Of a stretch of DNA of 64,000 nucleotides, positions 13,001 to 22,300 are shown piece after piece. The stretch covers positions 2,989,501 through 3,053,500 of the forward strand of contig SMMW01000576.1 in assembly GCA_004794655.1 (NCBI GenBank). The letters are read 5' to 3'. Under the pieces are notes generated by a model that saw nothing but the letters and a program-made list of their open reading frames with translations, was not told the DNA's origin and did not search any database. The position numbers and the translations under genes were made by a program. Each line of letters begins with the position of its first letter. The first letter of the stretch is position 1. The DNA is from Marisa cornuarietis (lineage: Eukaryota; Mollusca; Gastropoda; Architaenioglossa; Ampullariidae).

Positions 13001-15551
13001 TCTAATATTTTGGAGTTAATTTTGTAATGTGCCAAGCTGTGATATGGAGTCCTCGGTCATGTTTTTTCCTATGTTACTTGTTTTGGCTCTTCCTCTCATT
13101 TATTTTGTTTCTTCTTTTTGGGGGATGCATAGGCTATGCTGGCTCCTCTCATCTGTACGAGTAACATTTAAAAAAAAAAGTGGATCACTTATTTGGAGAT
13201 GAAGGCCCAAGGGAAATATAGGGAGTCAAGGTTTTCACAACAGTTTGTTTTTTAGTTTCACTACTAACTTTTTTGGCTAATTGTATATATTGTTCATCTT
13301 TAAGGATGGATTTATTAAGTTTTCAGAATGGCATACGTTTTCCATAATTACTTCCTAGCTGAAGTGTTATCATTATAGTGGTCTGATTTATGATTCTATC
13401 CTTGGTGGGGTGACCTCCCCTGCTTATGTTTCTGATATAGCCTGTTGTAGCCTCTCTTTTCCGCCAAGTAAAGCTTTTTGTCCCAGGATGCATCTCTCTC
13501 CAGATATAAATTAGATTAAATTCTTCTATAATTGGCTCTACTATTTGTGAATTTACCTCTGTGTGTAAGTGTCACACACATAAAAGAAAAAAGTGAGAGA
13601 CAGAGAAAGTCAGAGCATATGATGATGGTGATGATTGTAATGCGCAGGTATCCATTCAGAAGAATGCTCATTGTGCAGCAAAAACAGAAGAGAAGAAAAA
13701 AATAAAACAACAGGAAAGTAAAAAAAAGATAAAGACAGAAGAGTTGCTTGGTTGTTAAAGTGTGTCTTAAATAAACAAATGGGTCTTCAGTCTTTTTTGA
13801 AAGGTGGTTACTGGAGTGATGGTGGACAATGACGATGGCAGGGCATTCCACAGTTTAGGCGCCCCGTTTTTTGAAGGCCCTGGCTCCAGTGAGCTTCTTG
13901 TTTGTGTCTTCCACTGCAGGGAGACAGAAGCGTGACTGGAAGCCAGAACGCAGGCTATGTGACGGCTGGTAAGGAGGAACTACCTCTTGCAAATAGTCAG
14001 GAGCAGTTTTGAACATGCAGGACTGAGCAATAGAAAGCACTTTGTGATCAATGCGCTTTTTCACTGGGAGCCAGTGAAGGCTCTGTAGTATAGATGGTGA
14101 TGTAGGAGAATGTTATATAGTTAGGTAAATTGTACCCTTATATTTAAATGGTTGTACTGTAATGTGCCGTAATAAAAAATGGCAGAGAAATAAAAACATT
14201 AATTTTAACTTAATCTTTTAACTAAAAATCTCTATATGGCAGAGAGGAAAAAAGCACACATTGAGTAAAATGTGCTTACCCAAATATATCTGTTTTGCAC
14301 ACACACACACATAATTTAGTGTCAGCCTATCACTGCTGGGAAAATTACATAATCAACAATTAGTATGATAAAATACAAGGAAAACATACCTTCTAGGTTT
14401 TCTACTCTCTCTATGTTGTTCAAAGCAAGGTTTAGATATTCCAGTTTCTTCAAACGGCTGACATTTTCTAACAGATGTAAAAAAAAAGTATAACAACATA
14501 TATTCAAATACCAACAAACGTCCAACTTTGCATTCCAGCTGTTTAAGATTGTGGATTAATGTTCCTTATGATCACCGAGACAAAAATACATTGCTAATTC
14601 TCTCTTGCACACTCAAGAACATGCTCCTATATTTTTTCTCCCCACTCCCAGCTTCTTTCTTTGACTCTCTCATTCACTCTTTATTTCTCAAGAACTTATA
14701 ACTATATACCATAATTAATCTCACATACCAATCTTGGGTATAAGGTTGCTTTGAAGGTACAAGATTTTTAGTTCCCTGCACCATTTGTCAAGATGCTCAA
14801 TTCTGAACAGCATAAAAAAGCTCATATGTGATCATTCCATGAAAAAAGCTTTTAAAATGAAATGACCATACAAGAATCAATTTTAATTTTGAAATTTAAT
14901 TTATATTTCATAAGTCCTGCCAATCAGCATTGGATCTCATCCTGATGCGTTTGTTCATTATACGTTTAAAATATAAAAAATATACTCGAGGAGAAAGTAG
15001 ATACCTTCCCACTCCCACAACAATCCCCATGTACTCGGTAGAAGAAGTGAAACGTTAATGAATGCTTCAGAAACTGATGGGCCATAACCAACATAACATT
15101 TTTTGCTGTCTGTAAAGCCTTCTGTTCTTTTATGTAAGAAAATCTTATTTTGTACTTCTCAATATCTTGCTGGTGCAGCGAAACTTCTTCTAGGGTGGAT
15201 ATTTCACATTCATTGTGTTCTGCTCGCTTTCGCAGGAGTTCTTCTGTAACTGTAACGTACATATATAGCAGCATTATGTGGATTTCTTTCCTTAACTGGA
15301 ACGCTTAATGTGCATTCCAAATCTAAAGTGATGATATGAATTAAACGTGGATTTTAGTGATCTGAGATTTTTATTTGTGCCTTTTCTTTAAAGCCAGGTA
15401 AAACTAATACAATTCCAAAGGTACATCGTATTTTTCGGACATGCCAAGTACGAAAAGTTTACATTAGCAACCAAATTTCTAGTTTATTTTTCTTTTTTAA
15501 CAGACTATAAAATATAAGGAAATTTAGAATACAATACTTACTTTTGACCAT
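476..15551 (-). CDS. DNAAF11: DNAAF11 (LRRC6 / tilB homolog), dynein axonemal assembly factor, complete, 17 coding exons
   Basis: Cytoplasmic co-chaperone-like factor needed to pre-assemble axonemal dynein arms before they enter motile cilia and flagella (family knowledge). Coding exons in transcript order: 15542-15551, 15156-15249, 14729-14802, 14390-14467, 10165-10261, 9732-9807, 9287-9337, 8977-9036, 8099-8232, 7444-7488, 6497-6586, 5857-5931, 5477-5536, 5183-5252, 2151-2246, 931-1013, 476-656. All junctions are GT/AG with matching phases; the sum is 1374 nt, or 457 aa plus stop, against 466 aa in human. The protein starts [16 protein letters not shown] and ends DNPDVPPLI, the family's conserved termini. 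Order: leucine-rich repeats, LRR cap, coiled coil, [10 protein letters not shown] motif, CS/p23-like domain, acidic tail. Exon 1 encodes only three codons plus one base. No frameshift or stop is seen. Identity is very secure; the small first exon and the exon 15-16 join are the least certain parts. Confidence 0.96.
2151..6586 (-). CDS. DNAAF11: DNAAF11 exons 11-15: CS/p23-like domain
   Basis: Exon 11 ([14 protein letters not shown]) corresponds to the human EFWNKPCLFTPESRL stretch. Exons 12-15 form the CS/p23-type beta sandwich: [55 protein letters not shown] and [12 protein letters not shown]. This domain mediates HSP90 and R2TP-type interactions in DNAAF proteins (family knowledge). The 2.9-kb intron between exons 14 and 15 contains the CR1/Rex-like LINE remnant and the 433-bp hAT MITE. 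Confidence 0.95.
2818..3960 (-). mobile_element. CR1/Rex-like non-LTR retrotransposon, 5'-truncated 3' half (RT fragment)
   Basis: The minus strand encodes a decayed reverse-transcriptase C-terminal half. At 3637-3903 the segment [10 protein letters not shown] is followed by [14 protein letters not shown], the RT palm region with its catalytic YADD degraded to YADN. At 3361-3630 come [18 protein letters not shown] and RFQYLGTVI, the usual continuation in CR1/Rex-type LINEs. The 3' end reads AATAAAGTTTGATTGG followed by repeated TTGGA units at about 2818-2835, a typical LINE tail. Frame changes and the altered motif mark it as dead. It sits antisense-free in the DNAAF11 exon 14-15 intron, on the gene's own strand. 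Confidence 0.85.
4623..5055. mobile_element. hAT-type MITE (433 bp), short copy A, 5-bp TSD AACAT
   Basis: Terminal inverted repeats CTGAGGTAATTCTAGG (left) and CCTAGAATTACCTCTG (right) are flanked on both sides by AACAT (4618-4622 and 5056-5060), a clean 5-bp target-site duplication. The left ~100 bp matches the right end of the longer element at 54151-55825 and the rest matches its left end, both inverted. It is therefore an internally deleted, non-autonomous derivative of that element. It has no coding capacity. Confidence 0.9.
7444..9036 (-). CDS. DNAAF11: DNAAF11 exons 8-10: coiled-coil segment and [11 protein letters not shown] motif
   Basis: Exon 8 (8977-9036) gives [10 protein letters not shown] and exon 9 (8099-8232) continues as a lysine/glutamate/glutamine-rich helix ([16 protein letters not shown]), a likely coiled coil. 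It then runs into [12 protein letters not shown], the best conserved motif outside the LRRs. Exon 10 (7444-7488) adds [15 protein letters not shown]. The exon 9 donor (gtttgcag, read on minus) is followed after a few bases by a long TG tract, so splicing of this exon may be sensitive to TG-repeat binding proteins (inference). Confidence 0.94.
7640..7910 (+). mobile_element. Non-LTR retrotransposon endonuclease fragment
   Basis: A plus-strand open segment within a DNAAF11 intron (antisense to the gene) encodes part of an apurinic-type endonuclease of CR1/Rex-like LINEs. A degraded TETWLHE-like region ([11 protein letters not shown]) is followed by [15 protein letters not shown] and [13 protein letters not shown], the stereotyped order in these endonucleases. 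No RT follows, so this is an isolated 5' piece truncated at both ends. It may derive from the same family as the fragment at 2818-3960, but the regions do not overlap and this cannot be tested here. Confidence 0.75.
8069..8091. repeat. (CA)n microsatellite next to the DNAAF11 exon 9 donor
   Basis: About 11 CA units end 7 bases from the exon 9 5' splice site. In the DNAAF11 transcript this is a UG repeat immediately inside the intron. Confidence 0.95.
9287..15551 (-). CDS. DNAAF11: DNAAF11 exons 1-7: leucine-rich-repeat domain and LRR cap
   Basis: Seven exons encode residues 1-160. LRR signatures read in order: [11 protein letters not shown] (exon 3), [17 protein letters not shown] (exon 4), [14 protein letters not shown] (exon 5), then LFLTGNPC and [13 protein letters not shown] (exon 6) and [17 protein letters not shown] (exon 7), which form the LRR C-terminal cap found in SDS22-like proteins. 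The repeats bind partners in the dynein assembly machinery (family knowledge). The intron between exons 4 and 5 is 4.1 kb and holds two LINE remnants; the others are mostly below 1 kb. The exon 1 donor follows ATGGTCAAAA, so Ile4 is split between exons 1 and 2. Confidence 0.95.
10990..13510 (-). mobile_element. Degraded L1/Tx1-like LINE ORF2
   Basis: Read on minus, the expected order of an ORF2 protein is visible despite stops and frameshifts. An endonuclease C-terminal trace lies near 13440-13500 (GQKAL..GKERLQQ). The RT core is near 12170-12230 ([22 protein letters not shown]) and 12030-12060 ([12 protein letters not shown]). C-terminal segments are near 11290-11400 (KLAWMRNIC) and 11030-11150 ([19 protein letters not shown]). 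These are L1/Tx1-group signatures. The element fills much of the 4.1-kb DNAAF11 intron 4 in the sense orientation and is clearly ancient. Its 3' end probably lies in the A/T-rich stretch around 10400-10640, but no clear boundary was seen. Confidence 0.75.
12555..12640 (+). mobile_element. Short LINE 3' tail inserted in the Tx1-like remnant
   Basis: The segment GAATGGATACCTGCGCATTACAA, followed by a CATCATCATC repeat, is the inverted match of the 3' end of the LINE fragment at 13617-14110. It looks like a very short 5'-truncated insertion of that family, in the opposite orientation. Confidence 0.6.
13617..14110 (-). mobile_element. Jockey/CR1-type LINE 3' fragment (RT C-terminus and tail)
   Basis: The minus strand encodes [19 protein letters not shown], then [10 protein letters not shown], a short break, [12 protein letters not shown] and [11 protein letters not shown]. 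This is the stereotyped C-terminus of jockey/CR1-like reverse transcriptases. The segment ends in GGATACCTGCGCATTACAAT followed by ATC repeats. It is 5'-truncated with at least one frameshift or stop. Confidence 0.8.
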
Positions 15552-16814
15552 TATTGGATGTCCACTGTGAAAATTTACTTTCGTTCACCGAAACAGTAGA
15601 ACTTATTTCTTCAAATCTATGCCTAATACAGAAAGCTGTTGACTGTTTCCTTTTCAAAAGAGCTCTATAGAAGAATTACTTCACAAACTTCAATACTTTC
15701 GTAGAAGTCTGTGGATTACTTTAAAACAAAGCAAGCTTTTAGTAAAGAAGAGAAGAAAATAATTGAATGATGTATTTTGAATACATTGCCTATTTAGAAA
15801 AGTTTTCAAATTAATTTTTAATGTTGGTAATTATTAGCAACCAGCAAGCTGTCCCAGTGAAGGCTTAAGCTACTAATGTATTTTTTGAGAATAAAGCAGC
15901 TGTAAGTGTTGTTTTATGTTATTGAATGTTGAATTTTTCTAATTCTGTTACTATTAATCTGTACATTTGAATTATTATATTTGTGTTAGGATTAAAGCTG
16001 CGTTTACTTCATAAAGATTTACAGCTATTATACGGGAAAGGAAAAAGGGCTGACTTTTGGGTAACTGACACATGTGGCTGGCTGCTCTTCGTCGAGTGTG
16101 TGTGGGCTTGAGATCGTGTAGCCGGTAAACTGATGCATTCAGCGTACCTTTTATTTTTGTGAACTAAATATAATCAGTCCAAAACAGCGTTTTGTAGCAA
16201 TATTTCCTACCTTTAAATGCACATAGCGATTACCAAATACCGTAATATAAAGAAAAAAAATGAGAGTGAATACAGTTCAGCAGTCTGTAATTGGTGATGG
16301 TAGTGTTGTGTGTGAGGGGTGGGGGGATGAGAAGGTGGAATTTCTTCGTGTTGTGCAACTGGCCCCAGGACATCATGACACTTTTTACAAAAAATAGGCT
16401 AAAAGTAGGTTTATGAAAAGGGTTTGGTTAGTGTGTACTTAAAGGTAGAGTTGTGGATAGGGGTTAGAGTTTCAGGGTGTGCGTTCTTAACAAACTATGT
16501 CAATGTGTCTTGGGCAGTCCCAAAGTAAAGCTTTTCCCTCTGTTTTTCAGATGTGGATGCTCAGTGTATGAATGTGTTCACCAAGGTCAAACATCTTGAA
16601 TGTTGATCAATATATTTATTTACTCTCAGTGGACGGCAGCTTGGCTATCGGTGCAAATTTGTTCATCCCATCTGTCATTATGATTTACTTTCTTTCAACA
16701 CCTTCACATCATGAGTTCCAGAAGACTATGTCTTGCTTCTTCTGAACGCAGGGTGGCATTTCAAAGACCACATGAGTGAACATCTTGAATGGCAGCTAGG
16801 TTCTGAGGCATTAA

Positions 16815-17052
16815 CTCTCTTGGTTTGAAAGGCCACGATCGTGGCTTTGCCGGGTAGCACGTCAAGGCGATTTTCATTACTTTTTATTGCAAAGTTCAAC
16901 TTTTCTCTTTTCCAGAAATGTATAGGTTTCCTGGTCCAATGTTTATCTCAGAGCAGCAATAATAAAAAAACAAACTTCATCACTGTAGTCTTCGCAGTCT
17001 TCAGTTATAAGCCAGTCGTTGTAATGTTCATTTTTATTTTGAACCAAGAGGG
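16815..17052. mobile_element. piggyBac-type MITE copy C (238 bp, TTAA site)
   Basis: It begins after TTAA (16811-16814) with CTCTCTTGGTTTGAAA and ends GAACCAAGAGGG followed by TAAA, a decayed TTAA. Near the left end lies the perfect palindrome GCCACGATCGTGGC. It is an inverted copy of the element at 41165-41403. TIRs starting with CCC and TTAA target sites are typical of piggyBac-like elements. There is no coding capacity. Confidence 0.85.
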
Positions 17053-17914
17053 TAAATCTCCTAATACATTCTTTCACTCTCATATCAAGCATATGATTTT
17101 CACTTGACAAGTTAAATTATCTCTTTAGGCTTAAAAGACTGTATCTTTATTTGTGGTGCACCATAGACTTAGTAACTCCTAGATTTATGGTTGACTGTAT
17201 TACTGCTAAGTTTTAGAGTGTTCTTTCTCTCTTATAAACACATGCAGACTCATGTTCACCCCCTGGTTCTCCCCTACCAAATCTTTTTTTTTTCAGGAGT
17301 AGGGAGGTAAAAACTTAGCCACTAAAATTGCATTTATACTGACAATATATAAAATAACTTATTGCTCTTCATGGGGGAAATTGCAAAATGAAGAGCTCAC
17401 TTTCACTTGCTGAGGTGTGTGTGTGTGTATGTTATTGCAAAACTTGTGCACATATTTCTTTTTTCTTGTTTGCTCAAGGGCTTTTGTGTTCTTTTTAAAA
17501 TATTACTAATATTATTAGCTTTAAGATCTATGTGCCCTTCTTTAGGGTTTGTTTTAAAGTTAGGAATAGGATTTGGGGTACTTCTGGGTTGAGGTGAGAC
17601 ATTGTACACATAAAGTACCTATATTCATGTGAACTAAAGGTTGTCTTGTATCTTTTCCCATTAACATGAATATAGGACCAGTTGTTTTTTAGTGATTAGT
17701 CATATTCTTGATTATTGTGGCTGGTTAACCAATAACATATAGTCAGTGGGGTTTTAGACATGATGCAATAAAGCAGTGAAATTCCCTTTTATATTTGTCA
17801 CTTATCCACCAATGAGTCTTTCAACTGTGCCTTAAAAACATCCTTTTTGTGAGCACTAATCTTAAATGCAGTCTTGTACTAACCTGTTCTCTCTCTCCCT
17901 CATCCATTTTCAGT

Positions 17915-18150
17915 CTCTTGATTAGTTTGTCCTGTCAATATCCCTTTGTTGATTATTTTTAGTTAAGTCTTCGTGTATATTTTTTGTACATCATCTTCAT
18001 TGTTGCCTACCTTTCTGTTTCCTTGGGGATAAATAAAGTTGTTTTGTATCTTGTATCTTCTTCATGTACTACATATTAGCTTAGCTTTTATATCAAGTGC
18101 TTAGTGCAAACTCCTATATGAGCATGATTCTGCATAAAAATAAATTGCAC
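17915..18150 (+). repeat. Dispersed retroposon 3'-end repeat
   Basis: The stretch CTTGATTAGTTTGTCCTGTC followed by AATATCCCTTTGTTGATTA recurs at about 23860-23960. A related tail (TGTATCAAGCACTGAGTGATG, GATTCTGCGCTATATAAAT) is at 63690-63930. It is probably the 3' UTR of a LINE or LINE-mobilised SINE. No ORF is associated. Confidence 0.6.
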
Positions 18151-18539
18151 ATTTGTTGCATATTTTTCTTGTGTTTCACTGGCTGAGACTTTCTGCCCTA
18201 GCCCATATTTTGTAAAGAGGGAAAACAACTTTTCTTTCCACCTCCCAGACCAAATTCATATGGATGTAATCATGGTTTCTGGTTGACTAAAAACTGTAAG
18301 AAGATATTTTATGATTGGGTAATATCTTACCAAGGATTTACCAAGAACTTTCAATGTGGGCATACAGGGATTAGTTCATCTTTTGCTGTCTTATAAACTT
18401 TATAAATTGTGTCTGCAGTATGCTTCATTATTTTAAGACCATTTTGTGACTGTGGTGTAATAATTACCTTGTGTTTCAGGTTTTATTCATGTATCTCAGA
18501 ATTTAGTTTGACTTATATGATACTTATTGTATATTGCAG

Positions 18540-19354
18540 ATCACTACAGGGAACCTCGTCCCAACATATGCACAGTAAAGATAAAAGTATGAGTCACATT
18601 TTCAAGTCAGAGCTTGACAAGAAACAGTACAGGTGCGCACTTGTGAGAGCACTTAGCACCTATGATTAACACTGTTGCAAGCATTACCTGAAATGAATAA
18701 TTTTCTGTAGCAAAACACTTCTTGTAATTAATACACACCTTTGGCTTCCCATTGTGTTTAACCAGCACAAACTAAGCATATCTATGTGTCACAATGATAT
18801 CCTGAATTTCAGTTTATGTGCCCAAGTGACACTACAAAAGCTTGTGTCACAGTATTATTGCTAGGGAATGATGTCCCCAGTTTATTGCACTGAACAAACC
18901 CATTCATTTGAAAAACATTTGATGGGGCTTATGTATTAATATGTTTGGAAGTACATGTGCAAATTCCTTAGGTGGCTTGAGTAAGTTTAAGTTGTTTTAT
19001 TTCTGTCTACTGGATGTAATTGTAACCAAGAAACAAATTTAAAAAAAAGAGTGCAGAGAGACATCTATATAACAAATGTTCATGTTATCTCACTCTTTGT
19101 CACCATTTTTTGCTTTCAGAGAGATCACACTACAAAATGGGTTGCGAGCCCTCCTCATCTCAGACCTGGAGCAATCAAGCCACAAGCTTAACACATATGA
19201 AAGTCCTGTAGATAAGCAGTTCTCTCCTGCAGAAGAGCACAGTGACATCGGGGATGAGTCCATGTCCGGAGCTGATACTGATAGCTCAAGCACCACAGAG
19301 ACTAGTCATGTCAGCAACTGTAGTGGTCAGAAAGAAGATCAAGAGGATAAGAAG
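18540..19354 (+). CDS. NRDC: NRDC exons 1-2: N-terminal edge and acidic/serine-rich insert
   Basis: Exon 1 starts after TATTGCAG and encodes a poorly conserved segment ending ELDKKQYR. Exon 2 continues EITLQNGLRALLISDL, the conserved opening strand of the M16 fold. After this comes an insert of about 60 residues rich in Ser, Asp and Glu (for example EEHSDIGDESMSGADTDSSS and QKEDQEDKK). It sits exactly where nardilysin, but not insulin-degrading enzyme, carries its acidic domain, which settles the subfamily. It is shorter and less acidic than the mammalian domain. The first in-frame ATG is at 18568; the frame stays open upstream, so the true start is probably in an earlier exon. Confidence 0.88.
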
Positions 19355-22300
19355 GTAGGCCTGCCTGTGATGACCTGGTTGCTATGTCTGCATTAAGTGT
19401 TCAACAGTGTGGACCTGCCAGTGTAAGCTTTCCTTCTGGCATTTTCTTTGTAATCTAGTCTGCTGACATCTTTTTTTGAAGATGGTATTGTCAGTATTCA
19501 GCAAGCAACACTTGATCTTTGCATGAAAACACTCACACACATATGCATACATTCATTCATGTATACACATTTACAACCCATATATGCCCATGCAAAGATG
19601 TAAGCTACAACAGAAGAGATTTTTTGGTGGTTGGGGGCGGGGGAGGGTAATTGGAACATTGATTAGCGTGCTCTGGTGTTCAGTCAAGTTTGAATTTAGA
19701 CAGATGTCAGAATGCATTTGACCTTGTAACTGCAGTGAGGATATTGGTCCATTCTAAAATAGGAGGCAAGGTGTGGCATGTACCAAGCTTTGGTTTGAGT
19801 GTGTCCCAACTATTATTCCTTTGAATAATTAATATTAAGAATATTATTCCTTTGAATATTCTGTTTTCTCAATTTTCAGTAATTGAATGCTGGAGCATAT
19901 GGAATTGAGAGTGACATAAATAACAAAAACCATAGTTAAAAGCAGCTTAGTGTTTTGAATTTTGCTTTGTTTAGATTGTGTGTTGTAATGAAGAAAAATG
20001 AATTATTTAATTTTGTTTTAAAGTCGATCCTTAACCTTTAGGTCGTTGGGGTGTGAGGCCCACTCTTTTCTAGGGACCAGCTTTTTGTAAGGGCAGTGCC
20101 CATCTTCTTTCCCTCCATGCCTTACCTTCCCGAACATTCTGTGGAGTTAGGTAACCATTGCTGACAGCTTGGTCAACTGAGGAAGTTCACTGCACCACAT
20201 GGGTATTCAACTGGCACACTTCTAGGTTCTTGCTGGGTTCTTGCTGGGTTATCTCTTTCCCAATAATTATTACATTATCAAGGATGGCTTATCCTAAATA
20301 TTTCTTAATAAACATGGGAGGAAAACAATTGTATAAACATCTTGCACTAGTAAAAGTAACAATAATCAGTCATTCCCCATGACAAATGTCAGTGCAGTAT
20401 CCCTATTCTTTGTCTAGTTGCGGCTATTTCCTTCGGAATTGCTGAAGCATTCTGAATATTATTAGGAAAGCTGAATGTAGAAAATCATGTATACAGTTGT
20501 TAAGGAAATCTTTGAGACAAAAACTGTGCCTTTCTTTTAGGTCCTTTTAGATCTGGCTTTTTTCGCCTAAATTTTCCTTGATATCCAGGCTCACTAATTC
20601 AGGTAAAAGGACTTATTACTGTTCAGGCTTCCAACAAAAAATCTTAACACATGCTTACCAGTATGGACTAATTTTTGTCATAGTTACAACTATCTTTTGG
20701 CTGAAAGACTTTTGTGTACTCCCTATTTGTAGCCAGTGAGTTGTTGGGCAAGAAAAGTGGTTGGCTGCTGCCACATACCCAATCTTATTACCAAGGTGTG
20801 TATGTTATGCTATGCTTCTTACACATTTTACCTGAAGATTCTGTTTTGCAACGTGTTAGTGACAATGCATCACAAACGTTCTTTCTTGTAGCATGCACAG
20901 TTGCAGCTGGTTTTCTGCACAATTTTTGTGGCCATAGGAAAAATGTTTGTGATCCTGGAGGGATGTAAGAATTATGGTGAGTGTCAGGATTGCTTGCAAG
21001 CAGGTCTACAGGACATCCAATCGATTTATCTTCTTCAAAATCAAATTTATGTCAAAATCTTTTTGAATATAGGGTTATTATTAGGATTCTAGGTAGACAT
21101 TGGGGATGTTGCAGGACCTACTACTTTGTACACAAGATTTTTTGCACAGTTTTTCAAGATTACAACATACTATGAACTGACATACAGGTACAACATACAG
21201 GAAGTGACAAGGTATAAAACACAGGCTGTGCCATAAAGGTGCAGAATGTCCGAGGGGAAATAGAAAGTTTGTTGCATTTTGCTTGTGTACATGTCATTTC
21301 ATATAATGGATGCACAGATGTCAATAATTTACAGTATGCTTAGTCAAAGGTGAAAAGAATACCTATTTGGAGATAAGACTTCTTGTGAACTGAAAGCCAA
21401 ACTATCTGAAAGGGATGCAGTTGTCTTCACTATGATTTTTGTGACTGCTAATTCTAATGAAATGAGACTTGATTTAACACAAAACACTAAAAGCACCATG
21501 TCATTGTTTTATTTTTTTTTTTCGTAATTTTTATATGCTGTCTTATTTTAGTACCATCTGGACCAGAAAGTGCTAGCATTGCAGTGACAGAATACTGTCT
21601 TGCAGTGAAACATAAACAGGTGATTGGCTACAAGTATAATATGAACATATTTGTTCATTACATAGTACAAAATATACATCAGCATCTTTTTATGGGCACA
21701 CAATGAATTAATTTATTTATGTCCATCTCATGCATTAACAGCCCGGTGATAGAATATCGAACCAGTATAAAATTATTCACTCAGAGGTAAAGTCTTGTCA
21801 TACCTGCTGTTCCCACTATACAAAAAGAAACAAAAATCAAAACATAAGGTATTTGTTGGTGAAATAGGATGTCAAGACATTTTGAAGGCAGAAACAACAA
21901 ACATAGTGAGGAATTAATGTGTGAATAGGGCTGTTTTAGACAGGTGAGTAGTTTTAACCAGCCTGCAGATGGGATATTACAGGGTCATCCCCTTATTCTT
22001 GACCTGGACAGCTGTGTTTGAAAGTGCACTGAAAGCCAGATTCCAGGAAAATACCTTTCATAGCTATATAGAAGGTCTGCCTAGATGAAATGGATCCTTA
22101 GATGCAGATATGTGGTCTGCATTTCAAGCTTTATCTTATAGCCTTTTGAAGTAATCTTATGTCACAAAGAGCATTTGAAACTTCATCTTAAATGAGCTCT
22201 TCTTATCCTGCGAGTGTAGCATACTTCACTCATTTATTTTCAGTAGTGTAGATTTGTGCACTGCCCATTCTTTTAAACTTGGGGAACAACAACGTTAATA

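Larger units (their letters stand above)
15552..18539. other. Divergent intergenic interval and presumed 5' region of nardilysin
   Basis: This lies between the DNAAF11 start codon (minus) and the first recognised nardilysin exon (plus). The first nardilysin coding exon and both promoters should lie here, but I could not identify the start exon with confidence. The upstream exon must end in phase 2 to join 18540. A modestly GC-richer patch at about 16020-16160 with a possible donor (GCCG/gtaaac near 16125) could be a 5' UTR exon; this is speculative. The interval also contains the TTAA MITE at 16815-17052 and a dispersed LINE/SINE tail near 17920-18150. Confidence 0.5.

Noticed and set aside
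21551..21620. AG/GT-bounded open 70-nt segment in NRDC intron 2 as an extra exon
   Set aside because: It is open only in a frame that needs a preceding phase-1 exon, but exon 2 ends in phase 0, and the protein aligns well without it.
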